A program made the translations under genes and the position numbers. DNA of 64,000 nt from Nocardia huaxiensis (lineage in GTDB: Bacteria > Actinomycetota > Actinomycetes > Mycobacteriales > Mycobacteriaceae): the NCBI RefSeq assembly GCF_013744875.1, contig NZ_CP059399.1, positions 620,001 to 684,000 on the forward strand. Direction: 5' to 3'. Position 1 is the first letter of the stretch; the number at the start of each line of letters is the position of its first letter. A model generated the notes under the pieces. That model saw only the letters and a list, made by a program, of their open reading frames with translations, did no database searches and had not been told where the DNA came from. Of this stretch, positions 9,096 through 15,904 are shown in pieces.

Positions 9096-9146
9096 TTACA
9101 CCCTTGTCAAAGTTATCCGGCGGATCTAACCTTTACAGCGTTGTCA
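9096..9146. promoter_or_regulatory. Two direct copies of a TetR-like operator, TTACA-N3-TTGTCA
   Basis: TTACACCCTTGTCA at 9096-9109 and TTACAGCGTTGTCA at 9133-9146 share 11 of 14 bases and are 37 bp apart. Read on the minus strand each is TGACAA-N2-GTGTAA-like, the usual look of a TetR-family operator. Between them they cover the promoter region of both divergent genes. Confidence 0.65.
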
Positions 9147-9167
9147 GAATTCTATGGCAGGAGAGCC

Positions 9168-9566
9168 ATGAACCCGATTTCGCAACGCCTTCCCGAGCAG
9201 ATCGTGCTCGACTACTTCACGGAGTTCACCGCCGCCGCGATCGGTGAATACGACGATCCCGAACCGGTTTTCGACCGTTTCCACGCCCCGGACATCGTCC
9301 AGTTCAGCGATGGCATCCGCCTGGATCGCGACCGTTTGATCGCGCACCTGAAGTCCGTGCGCAAGAACCTCGTCGACTACCGCTTCGACGTGCACGAGGC
9401 GATAGCGGACGGCGACCGCATCGCCGCCCGCCTCACCATCGAGGGCCACATGCGCAAGGGTGATGTGATCACGACGGAGGTGCACATGTTCGCCGAGTTC
9501 ACCCCCGACGGCCGCCTGCGCAGCTCGCACGGCCTCACCCGCACCGTTCCGGTCGCACGACAGTAG
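9168..9566 (+). CDS. SnoaL-like / NTF2-fold protein
   Basis: A 132-residue single-domain protein of the NTF2-like cone fold. Two N-terminal helices (YFTEFTAAAIGEYDDPEPVFDRF) are followed by the pattern HAPDIVQF and a beta-rich half ending MFAEFTPDGRLRSSHGLTRTVP. Relatives act as isomerases, cyclases or small-molecule binders, but no catalytic pair can be named with confidence. The ATG at 9168 follows GGCAGGAGAG. It is the first gene of a two-gene unit with the DUF1772-like membrane protein nine bases downstream, and is probably repressed by the divergent TetR. Confidence 0.75.
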   Translation: MNPISQRLPEQIVLDYFTEFTAAAIGEYDDPEPVFDRFHAPDIVQFSDGIRLDRDRLIAHLKSVRKNLVDYRFDVHEAIADGDRIAARLTIEGHMRKGDVITTEVHMFAEFTPDGRLRSSHGLTRTVPVARQ

Positions 9567-9575
9567 GAGAGCGCC

Positions 9576-10109
9576 ATGCTGGTTCGTCTCGTGAAATCCG
9601 CCGCGCTCCTGACCACCGGCCTGCTCGCCGGTGCCTTCGGTTACGGCGCGGCCAATCTCGTGCCCACCTTCCATCGGGTGCCGCTGCAGATGCGGCTGGA
9701 GTTCCATACGGATCTGATGAAGTCCAACAGCGTCAGCATGCAGCTCACCATGGCCGTCGCGGCCGCGACCTGCCTGGCCGTGACGATCCTCGGCAGTGGT
9801 GCGCGTCGCTGGATGGCCGCGGCCGCAACGGGATTGGTGGTGGCCTCCTTCGGGATCACCCGCCTGGGCAATGTGCCGATCAATCACCGGATCAACGACT
9901 GGGCCGTCAATGGCGTGCCGGCCGATTACGCCGAGCTCCTCGCACGCTGGGATCTGTTCCACTACCTGCGATTCGGCACGGCGCTGGTCGCCTTCGGGAT
10001 CATGATCGCGCTGGCCGTCTTCTCACGCGAGCAGTTGCTCGATCCGCGTGGTGCAGAAGCCGGTGATGTTCATGTCGGGCGGGAGCCGGACCTGATTCGT
10101 CATGCGTAG
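9576..10109 (+). CDS. DUF1772-like membrane protein
   Basis: A 177-residue protein with four hydrophobic segments (about 7-27, 54-75, 81-100 and 130-148). It resembles the DUF1772 family, whose members include anthrone-oxygenase-like proteins. Conserved-looking features are the region around NVPINHRINDW and the WDLFHYLRFGTA segment. It follows the SnoaL-like gene by nine bases, so the two probably act in one small oxidation or detoxification step. Its last 29 codons (from 10023) run antisense into the end of the phosphotransferase gene, and that hydrophilic tail looks like an extension past an ancestral stop. Confidence 0.72.
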   Translation: MLVRLVKSAALLTTGLLAGAFGYGAANLVPTFHRVPLQMRLEFHTDLMKSNSVSMQLTMAVAAATCLAVTILGSGARRWMAAAATGLVVASFGITRLGNVPINHRINDWAVNGVPADYAELLARWDLFHYLRFGTALVAFGIMIALAVFSREQLLDPRGAEAGDVHVGREPDLIRHA

Positions 10110-11051
10110 CAAGGGAATCGAGAGCAGCACCACCCCGAGCAACTCGTTGTAGGGCAGATTGCGCACGGGGAGTCCCATGCGTTTCTCGTAGTAGGCGATG
10201 GTCTCCTCGCGGGTGGGGGTGCCCGGCAGTGGCGGGTGACCCTCGAATTCGCTGCACGCCCAATCCAGGAAAAGCATCCAGGCCAGATCGGCCTCGTGGT
10301 CGCCGAGGAAGGCCATCTCCCAGTCGAGCACGCCGGTGACCCGGAAATCCTTGTCGTACAGAATGTTCGACATACGAGCGTCACCCCAGCAGAGCGACAC
10401 CCGCTCGGGTTCGTACGCGTCGGCCCGGAGCCGGGTGATGGCCCGGCGGTAGATCTCCGGCTGCTCTCCCTCGCACGCCCAGGTGAGGGCGGCGTCCAGG
10501 TAGTTCACCAGTTGATGGACCGGCCCGGTGCCGTGGCGGGGGAGGGCGAGGAAATCCAATCGCAGTGCCCGCCAGTCCAACTGGTGGATGGCGGCCATGG
10601 TGTCGACGCAGCCCCACCACATGCGCTGCCGCTGCTCCGGCGTGGCCTCGAAGTAGCTGCCCGCCGTGTGATACGACGGGTAGTCGCTCGGGGAATCGCC
10701 GGGCAGCCGGTTCATCACGTAGTACGGACTGCCGAGGCCGCCGTCGCCGCGATCGAGCCAGGCGACGGTCGGCACCGGGATGTCGGTCGGCGCCAGCCGC
10801 TGCATGACCAGCACCTGCCGGAGCAGGTCGTAGTCGGGGAACAGCGGCATCTCGGGTGGCCGGCGCAGCACCAGCGGCAGCGTCCCGTAATCGCCCTGCA
10901 CATCGAAAAGGTATGTCTCGGTGGAGAATCCGCGCGAGGTGCGGGTGAATCCGCCCACCTTCGCCGACTCTGAGCCCGGAAGCTGCTGTCGCAGCAGGGG
11001 TTCCAGCAGGGCCGGAATCCCGTCCGCGGCCGGGCGGATCATGCCGGCCAT
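10023..11051 (-). CDS. Aminoglycoside-phosphotransferase-family (APH fold) kinase-like protein
   Basis: A 342-residue member of the APH/choline kinase fold. It resembles the phosphotransferase-like proteins linked to acyl-CoA dehydrogenase genes in actinobacteria. The Brenner-type catalytic motif appears as LCWGDARMSNILYDK, where the usual His-Gly-Asp is replaced by Trp-Gly-Asp, and the metal-binding Asp lies in GVLDWEMAFLGDHEADLAW. The start ATG at 11051 is three bases after the stop of the upstream gene. It forms an operon with the 370-residue protein at 11054. Phosphorylation of an alcohol or CoA-linked substrate is possible; antibiotic resistance is not implied. Confidence 0.78.
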   Translation of the reverse strand: MAGMIRPAADGIPALLEPLLRQQLPGSESAKVGGFTRTSRGFSTETYLFDVQGDYGTLPLVLRRPPEMPLFPDYDLLRQVLVMQRLAPTDIPVPTVAWLDRGDGGLGSPYYVMNRLPGDSPSDYPSYHTAGSYFEATPEQRQRMWWGCVDTMAAIHQLDWRALRLDFLALPRHGTGPVHQLVNYLDAALTWACEGEQPEIYRRAITRLRADAYEPERVSLCWGDARMSNILYDKDFRVTGVLDWEMAFLGDHEADLAWMLFLDWACSEFEGHPPLPGTPTREETIAYYEKRMGLPVRNLPYNELLGVVLLSIPLLRMTNQVRLPPDMNITGFCTTRIEQLLA

Positions 11052-11053
11052 CG

Positions 11054-12166
11054 TTACCCCGCGTACCCGTACCGCGCATTGCGCCCGTAGAACACCATCT
11101 CGACCAGACCGTATCCGACCTTGCCCGCGTGCTCGACCCGGCACAGCGTCCCGCTCAGCGCGCTGACCTTCTGCAGATCGGCGGTGTCGGTGAGGTCGGC
11201 GGTGAACCCGTCGCTCCAGTACGGCCCGCGCCACAGTCCGGACCCGTAACCGCGGTACACGTCGTATCCGGCCAGCCCCGGCCAGTAGTTGGTGACCCGG
11301 CTGAGCGTGAACTCGCGATCCGTGCCGTCGGCGCACTGCGCGACGAAGGTGCCGCCCTTGATTATCCGGAAGTCCTCCCGGAATTCCAGGTCGTGCTTCA
11401 CGTCGATGATCGGAATCGGTTGGGCCGCAGAGTCGATGGGCGGCAGCACATGGCCTTCGAAGTGCCAGCGCTCCCCGTCGGCGGTCTCGCGCTGCGCGAA
11501 ATGCACCAGCTCGTCGTCGAATTGGAAGATGCCCATGTAGTAGAGCACCCCGTCGGGCAGTTCGGCGGGCTGCATGCCCTCGCCCTCGGACAGGCTGCCG
11601 CCGCCTCCGCCGTGCCGTGTCCCCCAGGAGTGGTCGCGCCCGAACCACCAGTTGTCCGGATCGATGTCGATGCGGCGGCCTTCGATCTCCACCCAGCCGC
11701 TGATGCGCCCGTTCTGGTAGTACCGCCGCGCGTCCTCGCGTACCCGTCCGCGACTGCGGAAGAACGCGGGTTCCTGTTCGTAGGCGGGGAATTCGCCTTC
11801 GAAGTCGAGTCGCATGCGAATGCCGTGCTCGTTGTCGTCGAGGGTGGCGCGCACCTTGCGCAGCGGTTCGACGACCTCGTACCGGTACGGCCCGACCTCC
11901 CAGGAGCCCAATCCGTCCTGCTGCCCGGTGATTTCACGCGACAGCCGAACCACGTGGGCGACCTTGTCGTCGACGGTGATCATGGCGTACGCGTCGATGA
12001 CATTGCGGTTGGGGTAGCGCGCCAGCCCGGTCATGATGTTGACCGATCCGCTGGTGTCGAAGCCGTACAACACGATTCGCTCGGTCCAGCGCAGATCGCT
12101 CTGCTGCACGTGGTCGAAGGTGGTGGAGAGCTGATGGCAGAGCAGCTCGTCGTGTGGGGTGAGCAT
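11054..12166 (-). CDS. Conserved beta-rich protein of the phosphotransferase operon
   Basis: A 370-residue cytoplasmic protein without signal peptide or membrane segment. It is rich in aromatic residues and beta-forming stretches (RYPNRNVIDAYAMITVDDK, DNWWFGRDHSWGTRHGG). The pattern resembles the lipocalin-like twin domains annotated DUF7064/DUF7065 or AttH-like, which often sit beside APH-fold genes in actinobacteria; that assignment is from memory. ATG 12166 is chosen because GAGAGGT lies just upstream and the earlier in-frame start would overlap the divergent TetR promoter. The WGTRHGGG core probably lies near a binding site. The reaction is unknown. Confidence 0.62.
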   Translation of the reverse strand: MLTPHDELLCHQLSTTFDHVQQSDLRWTERIVLYGFDTSGSVNIMTGLARYPNRNVIDAYAMITVDDKVAHVVRLSREITGQQDGLGSWEVGPYRYEVVEPLRKVRATLDDNEHGIRMRLDFEGEFPAYEQEPAFFRSRGRVREDARRYYQNGRISGWVEIEGRRIDIDPDNWWFGRDHSWGTRHGGGGGSLSEGEGMQPAELPDGVLYYMGIFQFDDELVHFAQRETADGERWHFEGHVLPPIDSAAQPIPIIDVKHDLEFREDFRIIKGGTFVAQCADGTDREFTLSRVTNYWPGLAGYDVYRGYGSGLWRGPYWSDGFTADLTDTADLQKVSALSGTLCRVEHAGKVGYGLVEMVFYGRNARYGYAG

Positions 12167-12214
12167 CGGAGCAGACCTCTCGTGGAGCGTGCGGGGAGTC
12201 CCCGCGGTAATTCG

Positions 12215-12234
12215 AATACGCGGCACAGCGTATT
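12215..12234. promoter_or_regulatory. Inverted repeat operator AATACGC-N6-GCGTATT
   Basis: A perfect 7 bp inverted repeat with a six-base spacer, centred between the phosphotransferase operon (start 12166) and the divergent TetR (start 12298). Its size and spacing fit a TetR-family dimer site. Confidence 0.65.
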
Positions 12235-12297
12235 TCAATCCAGGTCGGGCGATACCCTGATTCGGAAAACTGCCCCCGGCGGAACCAGGAGACACAC

Positions 12298-12918
12298 GTG
12301 ACCGCACCCGCAGGCCCGCGCAGCGGCCCCGGCCGGCCCCGCGATCCGCAGCTGGACGCGCAGGTCCTGGCCGCCGCTCAGGAGCTGTTGGTGAGCGAGG
12401 GCTACGAGGCCACCACCATTGCCGCGGTGGCCCGCAAGGCGGGCGTGGTGACCACGTCCATCTACCGCCGCTGGCCGGGCAAGCGCGAGCTCATCGAGGA
12501 GGCGATCTTCGCGCTGGACACGGGCAATCACCCGGTCCCGTCCGGTGATCTGCGTGCCGATCTGCTGGCCTGGACGCGGCTGTTCCTGTCGGCGGCCGCG
12601 CAACCGGCGGCGCGCGCGGCGCTACCGGGCCTGCTCGCCGCGTATCACGGGGACCGGGACAGTTACCGCCGGCTGCTGGATCGCGGCGAACGCCCCACCC
12701 GCAAGGCGCTGCGTGAGCTGCTGATCGGTGCGGCCGCCACCGGCCAGGCGTCGGCCGGTTGCGATGTGGACGCCGTGTTCGAGCTGCTGCGCGGTGCGAC
12801 GCTGTTTCGCGCGCTCACGCACGGGAACGAGGACTCGGACGCCTTCTGCCGTCAGATCGCGGACGCGCTGCTGGCGGTCGCGGCCGTTCCGGCGCGTATC
12901 GAGTCGGCGCGGGACTGA
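12298..12918 (+). CDS. TetR-family regulator of the phosphotransferase operon
   Basis: A 206-residue TetR protein. Its Gly/Pro/Arg-rich start (GPRSGPGRPRDP) is followed by the DNA-binding domain with recognition helix VARKAGVVTTSIYRRWPGKRELI, and the C-terminal half resembles the TetR_C_11/16 type. The GTG at 12298 follows CAGGAGACAC. It is divergent from the phosphotransferase operon, with one clear palindrome between them, so it probably represses that operon and itself. The ligand is unknown. Confidence 0.85.
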   Translation: MTAPAGPRSGPGRPRDPQLDAQVLAAAQELLVSEGYEATTIAAVARKAGVVTTSIYRRWPGKRELIEEAIFALDTGNHPVPSGDLRADLLAWTRLFLSAAAQPAARAALPGLLAAYHGDRDSYRRLLDRGERPTRKALRELLIGAAATGQASAGCDVDAVFELLRGATLFRALTHGNEDSDAFCRQIADALLAVAAVPARIESARD

Positions 12919-12941
12919 AATCCCGGCCGGTCAGGCCCGGG

Positions 12942-13001
12942 TCACAATAGGCCGAACCAGTAGATCAGGCAGGCGAGCACGAAGACGACCACTGTTTCCA
13001 T
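12942..13001 (-). CDS. Possible 19-residue hydrophobic membrane peptide
   Basis: A tiny reading frame METVVVFVLACLIYWFGLL with a well-placed ribosome site (GGGGAGA, 13006-13012). It encodes a single hydrophobic helix with an acidic N-terminal residue, much like the micropeptide subunits of membrane pumps. It lies antisense to nothing and opposite the TetR stop. There is no family match I can name, and only the ribosome site and composition support it. Confidence 0.4.
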   Translation of the reverse strand: METVVVFVLACLIYWFGLL

Positions 13002-13096
13002 CGTCTCTCCCCAATCTCGTTGGCGCACTTACCGTCCATGATGCGCCGAGGAATGGGACCTTAGCCACGATTCGGGCGAACAAGATCGCCCGGAGG

Positions 13097-13102
13097 TAGC
13101 CT
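13097..13102 (+). promoter_or_regulatory. Candidate -10 element of the structured RNA
   Basis: TAGCCT fits the actinobacterial TANNNT -10 pattern and lies seven bases before G13110, the first base of the long stem of hairpin 1. No good -35 hexamer is visible around 13074-13079. Confidence 0.4.
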
Positions 13103-13109
13103 GGAATGC

Positions 13110-13310
13110 GAAGAACCCGCCGAGTCTGACACCCCTCGTAGACAGATTCGGCGGGTACTTCGCTGGCCTGTAGTCCCCTCCTCCACAGGCCACGTCTGTA
13201 TTTGTGTACCGATTGGTTGGTTTGCTGGAGCACGATCCGCCACCCCTCGTAGACGGATCGTGCCCCGTGTCCCCAGGCGGGCCGACAACTCGGTGGTCTC
13301 GTGTCGGCCC
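13110..13310 (+). ncRNA. Candidate structured small RNA with three C-rich hairpin loops
   Basis: Four hairpins follow one another. H1: 13110-13128 pairs with 13143-13161 (19 positions, one A-A mismatch, one G-U), with a 14-base loop at 13129-13142. H2: 13164-13171 pairs with 13185-13192, with a 13-base loop carrying CCCCTCCTCC. H3: 13230-13239 pairs with 13254-13263 (perfect), with a 14-base loop at 13240-13253. H4: 13279-13287 pairs with 13302-13310. The H1 and H3 loops are 13/14 identical (ACACCCCTCGTAGA and CCACCCCTCGTAGA) while their stems are unrelated, as expected if the loop is the functional part. The wobble in H1 (G13124 with T13147) pairs only if the + strand is the RNA. C-rich loops recall the actinobacterial 6C RNA, but these loops have four, not six, C in a row. 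Confidence 0.55.
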
Positions 13311-13367
13311 TCGGTCCCGGTGTTCCCGTGGCCCCGGATTGCTCCGGCGTTGACACAAACGATGCTG

Positions 13368-13390
13368 GGCCGCGCTTGGCGCGGCCTTAA
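13368..13390 (+). terminator. Hairpin followed by TTAA
   Basis: GGCCGCGC (13368-13375) pairs with GCGCGGCC (13379-13386) around a three-base loop, followed by TTAA on the + strand. It could end the candidate RNA. It also lies 50-70 bases beyond the stop of the convergent LUD-domain gene and may serve that transcript. Confidence 0.5.
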
Positions 13391-13440
13391 CAAGATCTTG
13401 TAGTCCCGAAAAGCCCTGGAAGGCGGCGGTTTCCGCGATC

Positions 13441-14598
13441 TCAGTCGACGACGATGACCGTCAGCCGCCGACACCCGCCGAACCACGTGTGCGGACGTTC
13501 CGGATCGAGCAGCCCGATGATCTCCGGAAGGGTCGAGGCGACCTGCTCGGCATGCACCACACAGACGTGGCAGCCGGGAATCAGGACCGGGGCGCGGCGG
13601 CCCTGGGCCGGCCCGTCGTCGAGCACCACCCGTCCCGAATCCGCCACGGCGGCAGCACAACCCGTCAGCACGGCATCCACAGCGCGGATCTCGGCTGTGG
13701 ACAGTTGTGGATCGTCGGCGAGAACCCGATTCCCGGACTCGGTCGCCCACATCGACAGCCAGGACGCGGGCACGCCGTCCGGAGTGATCACGCTGCGCGC
13801 TCCGTGGCTCTGCAGTGCGGAGGCGATGGTCTCGGGCAGTGCGCCGGACGGCACTCGATGGAGTTGCGCGCTGGAGTTTTTCACGCGATCGACGAACAGC
13901 GACACCACCGCTTCACGATCGTGCCGTTCGATTCCCGGTGCGTGGCAGAGGTATTCACGCGGCACGGCCACCGTGCGCGCGCCCGGTGGCAAGTCGGCGA
14001 GTGTCGCGCGGATGCGGCCGAGGATGGCCTCGCGGGCGGTCGGCCCCGCGTCCTGTGCTCGCAACTGCACGTTATCGACCAGTATCAAATGGAATTCGCG
14101 TGGCCCGTCCCGATCGGTGACCCCGCTCCAGCTCGACACGTACCGGGGCATGCGCTCCCCGGCATCGACCGGTAGTTGCAGGAAGATCTCGAGGTCGCGC
14201 CAGGTGGGTACGACCGCTTCGACGCCGGCCACGCAGATGAGCGTCTCCGGCACCGACCGGCACAGCCGGCCGTGGCCCCCGGACTCGGCCGCCACCACGG
14301 TTCCGGTCTCGGCGACCAGGAAATTCGCCCCGGTGATGCCGACCTGGGCGGCCAGCAGTTTCGTGCGCGGCGCACGCCGGGTGGCGGCGGCGCGGCCCCG
14401 GGTCAGCGCGGTCACGAGGCGGCGGGCCGCGGCGGCGTCGGCGGCCCAGTGCACGGTGCCGCCCGCCTCCGTCACGGTCCGCTCCAGTTGGATCAGATAT
14501 GTGTCGAGGTGTTGCAGCACAGTCGCTTTCACGGCCGCGGCGCTGTTCCGCAGCTGCTCCCGGTCGGGCCGTTCCGCGGCGAACGCGTGGCCGGCCAT
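13441..14598 (-). CDS. LUD-domain protein: internally deleted LutB/LutC-like fusion
   Basis: A 385-residue protein made of pieces of the lactate-utilisation proteins LutB and LutC. Residues 11-65 match the LutB start (LQHLDTYLIQLERTV). The central LutB part is absent, and the text resumes at VGITGANFLVAETGTVVAAES (87-106) through the LutB end FHLILVDN (169-176). From residue 187 (TAREAILGRIRATLADLP) it reads as LutC to HTWFGG, and then jumps to the last strand RLTVIVVD, missing the usual GPSATSDIE-type motif. The Fe-S Cys motifs of LutB are entirely missing. The frame is intact and an excellent GGAGGTGG ribosome site is present. Lactate oxidation is doubtful, and a decayed or repurposed protein is possible. 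Confidence 0.72.
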   Translation of the reverse strand: MAGHAFAAERPDREQLRNSAAAVKATVLQHLDTYLIQLERTVTEAGGTVHWAADAAAARRLVTALTRGRAAATRRAPRTKLLAAQVGITGANFLVAETGTVVAAESGGHGRLCRSVPETLICVAGVEAVVPTWRDLEIFLQLPVDAGERMPRYVSSWSGVTDRDGPREFHLILVDNVQLRAQDAGPTAREAILGRIRATLADLPPGARTVAVPREYLCHAPGIERHDREAVVSLFVDRVKNSSAQLHRVPSGALPETIASALQSHGARSVITPDGVPASWLSMWATESGNRVLADDPQLSTAEIRAVDAVLTGCAAAVADSGRVVLDDGPAQGRRAPVLIPGCHVCVVHAEQVASTLPEIIGLLDPERPHTWFGGCRRLTVIVVD

Positions 14599-14621
14599 GA
14601 CGCCACCTCCTTCCGATTCGG

Positions 14622-15776
14622 TCAGTCCCTGATTTCGCGACCCACTTTCAGCGTGTAGGCCAGTGCTGCGGCCGCGGTGAGCGCGAGCAGCAGGTAGCCG
14701 AGGGTGTAGTCCCCGCGCGAGCTGTAGACCAGGCCCATGACCAGTGGCGGGAAGTAGCCGCCGAGTCCGCCGGCCGCGCCGACCAGACCGGTCACCGTGC
14801 CCACGCGCGCGGGTTCGACCAGCTTGGCGATCAGCGCGAACACGCCGCCGGTGCCGAGGCCGAGGAAGAAGGCCATGAGCACCAGGCTGATTCCGGCCGG
14901 GAACTCCGGCGCCGGCTCGAACCCGAGCACCACGGCCATGACCGCCGTGCCCGCGAAGGCGATGGTCAGCACCCGCACCGGCCCGATCTTGTCGGACAGG
15001 ATGCCGCCGATGGGCCGGGCCAGCACGCCCGCGATGGAAAAGCCGGCGGTGCGCAATCCCGCGTCGGACTGCGCGAATTCGTACACATTGCGCAGCACGG
15101 TGGGCAGGTAGGTGGAGAAGGCCACGAAGCCGCCGAACGCCACCGCGTACAGCAGCGAGCCCTGCCAGGTCGCCTTCAGTTTCAGCGCGTCCTTGATGCG
15201 CGGCAGCGCGGGTTCGGTGGCGGGTGTCCAGCCGGGTGCGTTGCGGCTGAACATGTACATGACCACGCCCATGATCGCCAGTGCGACGGCCATGAGGATG
15301 TGGGTCTGCGCGCGTCCGAGGTGATCCACCAGCCGGGGGGTGAGCAGCGCCGAGAGCGCGGTGCCGCCCATGCCCGCGCCGAAGACGCCGGTGGCGAAGC
15401 CGCGCTTGGCGGGTTCGTACCAGCCGTTCACGAATGGGATGCCGACCGCGAAGGAGGTGCCCGCGATGCCCAGGAAGAAGCCCCAGAAGATCAGCGCGCC
15501 AAAGGAATTGGACCATCCGACGAACAGCGTCGGAATGATCGAGAGGAAGCAGATGACGGCGAACATGAGTCGTCCGCCGAATTTGTCGGTGAGCACGCCG
15601 GCGGGGATGCGGCCCAGTGAGCCGACGAGCACCGGGGTGGCGACGAGTAGGGAGGTCTGTCCGGGGGAGAGGTTCAGATCGTCGGTGTAACTGCCCGATA
15701 GCGGGCCAATGAGGTTCCACGCCCAGAAGGTGAGCGCGAAGGCCAGTGTAGCGAGCGTCAGATTTCTCGCATTCAT
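14622..15776 (-). CDS. NarK/NasA-family nitrate/nitrite-type MFS transporter
   Basis: A 384-residue MFS protein with twelve hydrophobic segments. It has the NarK-family signature: GTSFAVGIPFVNGWYEP followed by a Gly-rich run (GVFGAGMGGTALSALLTPRL) and a second Gly-rich run near 330 (GLVGAAGGLGGYFPPLVMG). Nitrate uptake or nitrite export is the standard role of the family. Here it stands 23 bp upstream of the LUD-domain gene, with no nitrate reductase in sight, so another organic or inorganic anion is possible. The ATG at 15776 follows AAAAGGGATG. Confidence 0.8.
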   Translation of the reverse strand: MNARNLTLATLAFALTFWAWNLIGPLSGSYTDDLNLSPGQTSLLVATPVLVGSLGRIPAGVLTDKFGGRLMFAVICFLSIIPTLFVGWSNSFGALIFWGFFLGIAGTSFAVGIPFVNGWYEPAKRGFATGVFGAGMGGTALSALLTPRLVDHLGRAQTHILMAVALAIMGVVMYMFSRNAPGWTPATEPALPRIKDALKLKATWQGSLLYAVAFGGFVAFSTYLPTVLRNVYEFAQSDAGLRTAGFSIAGVLARPIGGILSDKIGPVRVLTIAFAGTAVMAVVLGFEPAPEFPAGISLVLMAFFLGLGTGGVFALIAKLVEPARVGTVTGLVGAAGGLGGYFPPLVMGLVYSSRGDYTLGYLLLALTAAAALAYTLKVGREIRD

Positions 15777-15781
15777 CCCTT

Positions 15782-15792
15782 TTGTCTAACAG
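15782..15792. promoter_or_regulatory. Possible GntR/FadR-like site upstream of the transporter gene
   Basis: TTGTCTAACAG matches ten of eleven defined positions of the FadR-subfamily pattern TNGTNNNACNA and sits six bases upstream of the NarK-like start. Lactate regulators of the LldR type use similar sites. It is a short motif with a weak basis. Confidence 0.25.
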
Positions 15793-15904
15793 ATAACCAG
15801 GTAGAAGACGCTAATTTCGGCCAACTCCGCGCGCCTTGCGGGCCTGCGGGAGATCGCCCCTCCACCGTGTCTGCTGTCAGATTGCGGAACTCCGAGGAGG
15901 AGCA

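Noticed and set aside
13110..13263. Possible CRISPR-like repeat because of the shared CACCCCTCGTAGAC segment
   Set aside because: Only two copies, each at the tip of a different hairpin, with no regular spacers and no cas genes.
12931..13356. Minus-strand reading frame of 141 residues covering the hairpin region, with SVYEG occurring twice in frame
   Set aside because: The repeated peptide is simply the shared loop read in the same frame. Composition is Arg/Pro-rich without domain character, and pairing in the stems explains the sequence better as RNA.
13351..13356. TTGACA hexamer on the + strand downstream of the candidate RNA
   Set aside because: No -10 element lies at a suitable distance and no gene follows on the + strand.
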